Below, one piece after another: positions 58,601 through 64,000 of a DNA stretch of 64,000 bases. Origin of the DNA: Davidsoniella eucalypti (taxonomy: Eukaryota; Ascomycota; Sordariomycetes; Microascales; Ceratocystidaceae); assembly GCA_004009845.1 (NCBI GenBank), contig RMBW01000084.1:1-64000 (forward strand). The letters run 5' to 3'. How positions within the stretch are numbered: the first letter of the stretch is position 1; each line of letters opens with the position of its first letter. The notes beneath the pieces are model-generated. The model worked only from the letters and a program-made list of their open reading frames with translations. It had not been told where the DNA came from and made no database searches. Both the position numbers and the translations under genes were made by a program.

Positions 58601-61600
58601 TTTCTTCCCTCGTTGTCCTTTAGGCGGAGGAGTGCGCAGTATATTTGCATGATAATCTTTGGCGGTGTTTCATACAGCGCGATAAAGTATGCTATGACAA
58701 CATAAGCAGCATGTTTGATGACGACATCGTCAAGACGAATAAAAGTCCATCCAAACTTGATGATCTCCTTCCGGCTGTCCTGGAATGCCTCGTGGTGATA
58801 CTTGATCAAGAATGCGGAAAGCTGGAGGATCTCCAGACGCGTGTGATCAATCTCGGGGCTGCTATCGTCGGAAGTCGTATCCGGATGAACCTTCCAGATC
58901 TTGGTGTTGATAGCGTCCATAATCGGCACATCAATGAGGGGCTTGTCAACTGTCTTGCCCCAATTCTTCATAGCATCCATTGCGAAGATGGGATTCACGA
59001 TATTACGCAGCACAAATTTCTTTGTTCTTTGTGACACCGTTTTAGAGCTATACGCATCCAGGCACTTGAGGATAGTTTGACGCAAGAACTCCACGTCCTC
59101 GCTGCAAACAATAGATTGGTAGATATGGTGGACCAAGCGCGGTGAAGATGGCAGCACTTTGACCATCATAGCATCGATTACCGTCAACAAAGGATCGAGA
59201 TTACGGGGCATGTGCTGTAGAGAGTTGAGCAAGATAGTGATAGCTGCCTGTGATGCCCTCGCAGCAGGGATTCGGAGGTGGGATGGCAGTCTGAGATTAG
59301 CCGACAGAGACGCCTTAGCACTCAATCCTTGTTCCAGTTGAGCAGCAGCATTGCGCACCCAAGTAGTCACCTCGAGACGTTTTAGCCAAACCGCAGCTCC
59401 CGGTACCCGACTCAGAGACTCCATGATATAAAGAGTGTTGACCATAACGATGAACTTGGTGTCAGTGTTTTGTGAGATGACATCGTTACTTCTCTTGATC
59501 AAGGCATCGATATCGCCGTTTGCTACTTCGCGCAAGGGATCGCCGGTAGTGTCGCTCAGTGCCTGTGAAAATAGAACACCGTAGCGCTGATCCTCAAGCT
59601 TTTTCAGACACAAGGCCCAAAGATCCTTCGGGTAACGGTTGAAGTACTTGTAGACAGGCTCACGGAATGGCGTGCTTCTTGTGCGTCGAAGGCCAGATTC
59701 GAGATCCAAAAACATCTCAACGAGCTTCTCCTTGAACTTTTCAGCCTCAGGAGGCAATAGGTGGAAGATGTTGAACAGCAAAGAGATAACCTTGATGCTT
59801 TGGGACTGTTCGAACAATGTAAACGAAAGCTTGTTGATGACGGCAGGATCAGATAGAGTCTTCACATGGTCGAGCAACTTGGCACCAATTTCAACCTTAA
59901 AGTAGCTGGTGAGTAGCTTCAAAAGTCGAGCGAGGTTCTCAAGGCAATGTGGCGTTAGCTTCTTAGGATCCTGAAGGTTTGCCAGTACTGGCCTCAATCC
60001 ACTTTGCAATAGCTCCTTGGGCAGCTTTTGGGTAGGTGTCAGGACGCCACGTAAAGCCTCGCTACCAGCTTCGATCGTTTTGGAGTTGTCCGAGTACAGG
60101 CACTTGAAGAACGCAGTGACAATTTTGGTTCTCGTCATGGTATTTGGCGTCTTAGCGAACTCTTCGAAGCTCATGGCGTTGCTCAAAAGTTTCAAGCAGG
60201 ATACACGCAAGTTGACGATGTTTTCGCGTGTACGATACTCAGAGAACTTGTTCGCCAACGACTCGTCAGGGGCGTCTGCCAGTGCCAATGACTCCATCAG
60301 TAGCCGCATGAGTGGTTCGTCAAAGACGACCCACGAACGGTTCAAGTTCATGTGGTATGTGACAGCATCAATGTAGCCAATCTGGGTTGCAAAAGGAAGC
60401 GCACGCAGAGGCTTGGCGTAGACAGTTTGCAGCAGACGCTCCTTTTGGGGCTCAACAAGATCCCAGACATCGCAGCCCGCAGCCTTGGCAATGAGCTCGA
60501 GAGACTTCTTGGCGGTTTCTCTGACGTTCTGGTTCATGTGTGACAAGTCGGCGTTGAAATAGGCGCATATTTGGTACATCTTACTCTGTTGACGCTGTGG
60601 TTTCTGCTGTCCAGGAGCGGGTGATTGCGCAGTCACTGGAGTGGGGGGCTGGGAATTCGTCGCCGACTGTCTGGTCGATAGGACATCCTCCTTCTTGATG
60701 TTCTTGGTGATGCGTTGTAAGAGAATGTCCAAAGCAATCTGGGCAGACGAACGGGTCTTCTCCGATAGGTCTTGTGGCATATCCTTGACAACATACATCA
60801 ACGCCCGGATAAACTCGATTGTCTGCTTCGGTGTGAGCCATCCTTCGCCAAGGTTAAGCTCGGTCAACAAGAAACGAATACCAACTGTACCGCCGTTCTT
60901 AGTGAACCACTCTTCTTCAAAGCAAGCATGCATGAGAACGCTGCTAATATAACTAAAGAATGGAACCATAGCAACGTCTTTCTCTTCGCCAAAGATGATG
61001 GTAGAAGCTGTGTATACCTCGCGAATGGCACGCTTACCAGCCTCCCGAACATCTAGATGATCGGATGCAAGAGCCTCAACAGCGGCATCCGCAAGGACAC
61101 GGCTGTCGATATAGAGAGTACCTTCTCCAGCCTTAGGGTTGAAGGGGGCCTTGAGTCTCTTGGCGTCAACTAGTGCACGGCCAAACTCGATAATCGTAAA
61201 GTGATGGCAGATGTTGACGAGGAACGTGTCAGCCTCCTCCTTGAGTTCGGGTACAGAAGTAGCTGACATTATAGCTTTGAGCAGCTTCTGGAGCATCTTG
61301 TCCTGTGCTTCCCGTTTCGCAATCGAGCGGTCACGGTCCGGAACGACAAATGGCTGGAAGTTGAATTGCTCGCTGTTCTGGAGCATGTCATATGCCTGAA
61401 GACGCAGAAGTCGAGGATAGTCATCGGGAAGGTTTTCAGCACCGATACGAAGTTTGATCTGTGCGATCACGAACTTGAGGGCCAAGTTCTTGTAGTTACT
61501 CTCGGACTGACTCTTGCTACTGTTGGCGTTGGTTTTGGTGTTGGTTCGCGGAAGTTCAGTTAACTTCTCGATGGCAATATCTATTCCCAGTTCGACCGGG

Positions 61601-64000
61601 AAGGCTCTGTCCTTTTTGGAGCCGATCAAGCGTACATCGAAGCTGGCAGGGTCAGATGCAAAGTCCTCAAATTTGAGAGGATTCCGAAGGACCATAGACT
61701 TGCGATTACGACCGCCAAGTTTACCCAGAATTCTCATAGTCGTGTGTGAGTGGAAATGGGGGTACGGATGTGGGCGAAGATGGTCAAACAGAGCAGTCAT
61801 GAGATCGTCCATGACGGGGAGAAGAATCGGGTCAAGGTAATCAGCTGTAAGGTTATCAACACAGAGCTCCAGAGTGCGGAGACCTTGACTGACTAACTCG
61901 GGGCCGGAACGCAAAGCAACAACAAGAGGTCTCATCAGGAAACTCAAGTATGGTAATAGGTTGCTTAGTCTAGCCGGTACTGTTAAGCAAAGCTCCACAT
62001 AGAGATCTCTTTCATTAGGACGACGTGCAGCCAGCAACAAGTTGTTGAGTACCTCTAAAAGCATTTCAAGAAGAGGTAGAATCTGCTTGTAAAGATGCTC
62101 AAACTTTCCACCGCCGATACTCCGGAACAACGAGCGAAGTAGTAGGAAGTAGTTCATAGGCTCTTCAGCCTTGGTTGACAACTTGATAGATTTTGTGACA
62201 ATATCAACAACATGGGGTAGCAAGATGTGCTCGTTTTGCGATGCAAACAGCGTCACGGCCATGAAAGCAAGTTTGAAGAGACGTAGAAGAATCGAGGACT
62301 TCTTGACATCCGCAGTTCCAACTTCATCGATCCGAGCCATCAAGAAACGCAGAAGCATACCGCAAAAACTAGGCGAAGTAGCCTCACTAGCTAAGAAGAA
62401 CTGTGGAATGTGAAGCAAAGCAGGATGGTCAAAGATGAGTTCGTAGAGGTGAGGTATCTCTTGCAAGAATATTTCATGGAAAGTTGACGGGTCAATAGCA
62501 TGGAACAACGTAGCGAATGACTCTATCAGCTCCTTTTCTTCTTTGCTACTAGAGTTCATGAATGTATTAGCCATGTACTCGGCAGTAGATGTGAACTGGG
62601 CCTCCTGTTGGAGGGGTTTCTCTACGTCATAATACTTGAAGACCTGAGCTCCTTGTCGAAACGTCTTGATCATGATGCCAACCTCTTCTGGTGAGAAGCC
62701 ACAAGTGAACTCTTGCCAATTAGACGGGGCATTTGTAGTATCGACAGCTGGCGTGGTTGGGTTGCAGAGGCGGAGTTGGTAGAATATCCGCTTCAGTCCG
62801 TGCATCATTGTCTGGAACAAGAACTTGTTTTCATGGACAGGGTCACCGGCACGGTCCAATGGGCCGGCAGGACGAATGGGCATAGCTGAGAAGATATCGA
62901 CTTCATCCCAGTCTGGCGCATGATCCTTTTCAGCAAGATGGGTCTCGACAACCTCGTACGAGCCATTGGCTAAAGCCTTCGAGCGTTTGACGGCATTGGG
63001 ATATTGGTGGTTCATATCGGCAAACTTGTCAGCAAAGGCTTCCATGATGACCATCAAGTAGTACCGTGCATCCTCCTTATTTTCCATCTTCGCAATACTG
63101 TCAACCATATTAATGAGCAGGCGGGCACTCATACTCTGGAAGCTAGTACCGGGGAATGAGTTCTGGAGGTTTTTAGTGTAAACACTAACGGCTTTGCGGA
63201 TCTGGTCTGGCTTCAACTGCTCACGAGCATTGTGAATCAAGTCAGCAAGCATGCTATAAGCCAATGGCCTGATAGTCTCGTGAACGGCCAGACCATCGCC
63301 AATCAGCGTTTCTTCGTCGAGCAAGTCGTTGATGTGGGGCAAGAAAAAGGAATGAAAGTTGAAGTGAATCATATGTCTCAAGGCAATCAATAGTTCCTTG
63401 CGTGTGCCTGACTTTTCTCGGGGGCAGTCGCGCAGCAAACGGACGATTATGGACGGCAAGGTCCGAGTGACATCCACCATGTCCTTGTGATATTGTCTAA
63501 ATAAGAAAACAAGGAATGTGAGGGTTTTCGCTTGCGCACCGATTAGGTCGCCAAAGGCAGCCCGGTTTTTTATAGCGCTGCTGATGCCAGTGAAAAACTG
63601 GCCCTTTTGGGCAGCTTGTGCGTGTGCCTGTTGCTGGACAGCGGCTTGCTGGTTCAAGACTGCCTTCGTGGCAGGTATGAAGGCCTTGACGTTTGCAGGA
63701 ACAATCTGACGATAGGTGGAAAAGATTGCGACCACAATGATCGGGCATTCTGATAGAACCTTGAAGGACTGCATGCCCTTCACCAACGTCCGGTTTTGTT
63801 GCTGCTGAGGATCGACACTGAGATCATTAACCGAAGATGCCGGAGATTCTGGGCGGGGCGGTTGGAAAGCTGCCTGTGCATTTCCAGCAACCGATGCAGT
63901 GGTGACAGCAGCGGGAGCAGCGGGAGCAGTTGACGATGAGTTATCCAGCTGCTCACGTACTATAGATCCGATCTGGTTGAAGATCTCTTGAATCAACGAC
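52627..64000 (-). CDS. tra1: Tra1, SAGA and NuA4 subunit (PIKK-family pseudokinase), 5' end beyond the window
   Basis: The frame is open from 64000 to the stop at 52627, about 3790 codons, so the N-terminus lies outside. Most of the length is HEAT-repeat solenoid. A FAT domain occupies the region coded around 54500-57000. The PI3K-like domain follows, with GHDGSVHSWAVQHPAARHCRREE; it lacks the kinase DxxxxN and DFG motifs, as Tra1/TRRAP proteins do. The C-terminus is a FATC domain ending SDALWMAYL. Tra1 is the docking subunit through which transcription activators recruit the SAGA and NuA4 histone acetyltransferases. One stop-free intron of 60 bp is probably hidden at 53374-53433, so the true protein would be 20 residues shorter there. 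Confidence 0.96.
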   Translation of the reverse strand, partial: SLIQEIFNQIGSIVREQLDNSSSTAPAAPAAVTTASVAGNAQAAFQPPRPESPASSVNDLSVDPQQQQNRTLVKGMQSFKVLSECPIIVVAIFSTYRQIVPANVKAFIPATKAVLNQQAAVQQQAHAQAAQKGQFFTGISSAIKNRAAFGDLIGAQAKTLTFLVFLFRQYHKDMVDVTRTLPSIIVRLLRDCPREKSGTRKELLIALRHMIHFNFHSFFLPHINDLLDEETLIGDGLAVHETIRPLAYSMLADLIHNAREQLKPDQIRKAVSVYTKNLQNSFPGTSFQSMSARLLINMVDSIAKMENKEDARYYLMVIMEAFADKFADMNHQYPNAVKRSKALANGSYEVVETHLAEKDHAPDWDEVDIFSAMPIRPAGPLDRAGDPVHENKFLFQTMMHGLKRIFYQLRLCNPTTPAVDTTNAPSNWQEFTCGFSPEEVGIMIKTFRQGAQVFKYYDVEKPLQQEAQFTSTAEYMANTFMNSSSKEEKELIESFATLFHAIDPSTFHEIFLQEIPHLYELIFDHPALLHIPQFFLASEATSPSFCGMLLRFLMARIDEVGTADVKKSSILLRLFKLAFMAVTLFASQNEHILLPHVVDIVTKSIKLSTKAEEPMNYFLLLRSLFRSIGGGKFEHLYKQILPLLEMLLEVLNNLLLAARRPNERDLYVELCLTVPARLSNLLPYLSFLMRPLVVALRSGPELVSQGLRTLELCVDNLTADYLDPILLPVMDDLMTALFDHLRPHPYPHFHSHTTMRILGKLGGRNRKSMVLRNPLKFEDFASDPASFDVRLIGSKKDRAFPVELGIDIAIEKLTELPRTNTKTNANSSKSQSESNYKNLALKFVIAQIKLRIGAENLPDDYPRLLRLQAYDMLQNSEQFNFQPFVVPDRDRSIAKREAQDKMLQKLLKAIMSATSVPELKEEADTFLVNICHHFTIIEFGRALVDAKRLKAPFNPKAGEGTLYIDSRVLADAAVEALASDHLDVREAGKRAIREVYTASTIIFGEEKDVAMVPFFSYISSVLMHACFEEEWFTKNGGTVGIRFLLTELNLGEGWLTPKQTIEFIRALMYVVKDMPQDLSEKTRSSAQIALDILLQRITKNIKKEDVLSTRQSATNSQPPTPVTAQSPAPGQQKPQRQQSKMYQICAYFNADLSHMNQNVRETAKKSLELIAKAAGCDVWDLVEPQKERLLQTVYAKPLRALPFATQIGYIDAVTYHMNLNRSWVVFDEPLMRLLMESLALADAPDESLANKFSEYRTRENIVNLRVSCLKLLSNAMSFEEFAKTPNTMTRTKIVTAFFKCLYSDNSKTIEAGSEALRGVLTPTQKLPKELLQSGLRPVLANLQDPKKLTPHCLENLARLLKLLTSYFKVEIGAKLLDHVKTLSDPAVINKLSFTLFEQSQSIKVISLLFNIFHLLPPEAEKFKEKLVEMFLDLESGLRRTRSTPFREPVYKYFNRYPKDLWALCLKKLEDQRYGVLFSQALSDTTGDPLREVANGDIDALIKRSNDVISQNTDTKFIVMVNTLYIMESLSRVPGAAVWLKRLEVTTWVRNAAAQLEQGLSAKASLSANLRLPSHLRIPAARASQAAITILLNSLQHMPRNLDPLLTVIDAMMVKVLPSSPRLVHHIYQSIVCSEDVEFLRQTILKCLDAYSSKTVSQRTKKFVLRNIVNPIFAMDAMKNWGKTVDKPLIDVPIMDAINTKIWKVHPDTTSDDSSPEIDHTRLEILQLSAFLIKYHHEAFQDSRKEIIKFGWTFIRLDDVVIKHAAYVVIAYFIALYETPPKIIMQIYCALLRLKDNEGRNLVFQGLDLVAPVLPKYCGEARTDKSLQWAIAPRRVLLDEGHSNGQQMQNIFHFLVKHPDLFFEAREKYAMAVIQSIRKVIPNSSSSSDSRKLALNMMWLIWEWEKRRVEGPSQSSSLTASPVSRKRKLDDTEASADSPMAMGTPAAAQAVTAPRSEYQIPAPVRLRMIKQLVEFIAHLNGERYPVPSAKPKETPTNTPSHSHPDLSRRAFALLYNLLQPQYWADLDLDLFGQIPELLLLSDKAAIALSADVYDKDVKIDEKALCGIVNMLQVLRIVANSQSDEWVQRNLAQILKLIDRCLKSENPEVQDCLHSSDLKCDQGHEIKPLMLRLLEASPEDTIMEDADGDGDAEAPMSETVSALSSMANEAMASNNYMSGVNLLWSLGRWKKSPIDSQIPALMRALQSRLAREHVQHYQAIAAQATASSSMASAQASSNGGSDEMSPYRLEVQTNLMLKAIHTVALRMEILQDHRRPFLSVLATLVEKSQHMELCEAILVMVEGWVFRSDAIWPTLKEKTAVLHKMLAFEQRSDSTLLNRFLELVLRIYEDPKIARTELTVRMEQAFLVGTRAQDTVLRNRFMAIFDKSLSRTAAARLAYVIAGQNWDSLADSFWLSQASQLLLASIESNAPAQLQGDDFRTLPITLLLSTHSDDKAREPPMMADDRFDSFVASHRSFVSELADVKVRDIIEPLAQLQHTDTAVSHQLWIALFPLFWSVVFRDDRADLQKAMVVLLTKEYHSRQLDKRPNVVQSLVDGASKAWPDCKLPPHVLKYVARTYGSWYTGLIQMEQAAIKPDTESASVRESNLDALTELYAGLQDDDLFYGAWRRRCQFVETNAALSFQQSGLWDKAQKMYEAAQIRARTGVIPYQPAEYMLWEDEWVSCAMKLQQWEILQEFAKLENFQDLLLECAWRATDMWQTAEHRDALDNILKGVMDAPTPRRMYFQSFMTLLKLHHESLEIQASHIQATQAVSQQNSQADTSGASTPTKIQPPAPLQLQQLPIMASLDFGKVCDESIQLTIRKWHQLPNSFTGAHVSLLQTFQLLVELHDASVICQSLVSTTQANLDVKSGELKLLLGAWRDRLPNPWDDIQAWQELVSWRQHIFVLINHTYLKLAPQNQPNTSNTSYAYRGYHETAWIINRFAHVARKHGLSDVCISQLSRIYTLPNIEIQEAFLKLREQAKCHFENPEELKSGLEVINNTNLNYFTPPQKAEFYTLKGMFLERLNEKDEADQAYGTALWFDISAPKAWAEWGRFHDAKFKAEPTNLQFGRLALISYLHAAASFRNAKSRKLVARILWLLSLDDAKGQISGGFDEYKSEILVWYWITFIPQLLGGLYHKEAPRLQLILTKIAKSYPQALYFHLRTIRDDVIALRKNHEQRQARQRAQQAQQANVNGTANANGSRPGTADHVMADASDPGKSHVWEYLDELVAALKTAFPLLALSMETMVDQIQKQFKCPLDEDAYRLIVALLNDGLAYVSRMPHSFGKDVKLPAATETNITRFADTILPPHIKASFEEDFVKVKPTMYEYIQRLRTWRNKFEEKLDRRVHTVPLESFSPHLSEFSYQKFDDVEMPGQYLQHKDKNQDFIRIQRFLPNVDLVRGISASYRRLKIRGHDGSVHSWAVQHPAARHCRREEKTCQLFRGLNETLAAKKETRRRDLKFTLPWMVPLAAHLRMVHQDVSYISLQAVFDSYCRRNGIPKDKPILVMIERLHALLDAKNGVSKPLEPALSAANTDSLFHQKPTQNGDQNAQARYQVFMAIQEELVPQHIVLDYFHTIYPDYEQFFLFRKQFSYQLAALSFMTYVLSMHNRQPQKMNISRATGNIWGSDLIPYVSSSKPWFHNPEPVPFRLTPNLQMLMGPLATEGIFTSSMLSIARSLTEPAGVELEHSLALFVRDEIIHWFNSHQRQPAGGAGGAGGPGGAGALNMTESQLRESVQLNSDAIVKKAAALACQSVGNLPATQSVIDLVAKAVNPMSLALSDALWMAYL
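53374..53433 (-). other. Probable 60-bp in-frame intron inside TRA1
   Basis: On the gene strand the segment begins GTAAGT, has TACTGAC 20 bases before the end and finishes TTTCACCAG. Its length is a multiple of three and it contains no stop, so an open-frame scan reads through it. The 20 residues it would code interrupt the conserved pseudokinase domain and look unrelated to it. Confidence 0.75.

Overview
The window looks like nuclear DNA of a filamentous ascomycete. Most genes carry short introns of roughly 55-180 bp with GTAAGT/GTATGT donors, CTAAC/CTGAC-like branch sites and YAG acceptors. Intergenic DNA is AT-rich, and the gene set includes fungus-specific families (Zn2Cys6 regulator, rhodopsin-domain membrane protein, Mtc1, Tra1). 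The kinesin and GMP synthase sequences resemble those I know from Eurotiomycetes, but that placement is inference.

Layout, left to right. 1-1.7 kb: a decayed Tc1/mariner-type transposon with about 96% identical terminal inverted repeats, a TA target duplication and a stop-ridden DD34E transposase. 3.2-10.7 kb: a Zn2Cys6 transcription factor (+) convergent with a kinesin-8 motor (-). 12.4-20.3 kb: TIM50 (-), an unidentified 310-aa protein (+), exosome RRP41 (+), an ER protein disulfide isomerase ending in HDEL (-), and VTA1 (+). 22.5-26.8 kb: a zinc alcohol dehydrogenase, a small acidic protein of unknown function, and a Ted1/Cdc1-type metallophosphoesterase (all +). 27.4-31.8 kb: GMP synthase GUA1 (-, five exons) and MTC1 (-). 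34.8-39.4 kb: a very large low-complexity nuclear-looking protein (+). 40.5-44.1 kb: ribosomal protein L23/uL14 (-) and RNA polymerase III subunit C34 (-). 45.3-46.7 kb: a secreted M14 carboxypeptidase (+), followed by about 4 kb with no credible gene. 50.7-64 kb: a rhodopsin-domain membrane protein (+) convergent with TRA1 (-), which runs off the right edge.

The genes are mostly housekeeping and do not form a metabolic cluster. All exon junctions were derived by eye from frame continuity and splice signals. No tRNA, rRNA or CRISPR was recognised, and I found no self-evident new biological system. The most useful leads are regulatory or structural: an 11-nt match to the reported HacA unfolded-protein-response element upstream of the HDEL isomerase; a repeated pairing of CACGTG with TAGGGTT upstream of TIM50, RPL23 and RPC34; a 60-bp stop-free intron hidden inside the TRA1 reading frame; and the Tc1-like element.
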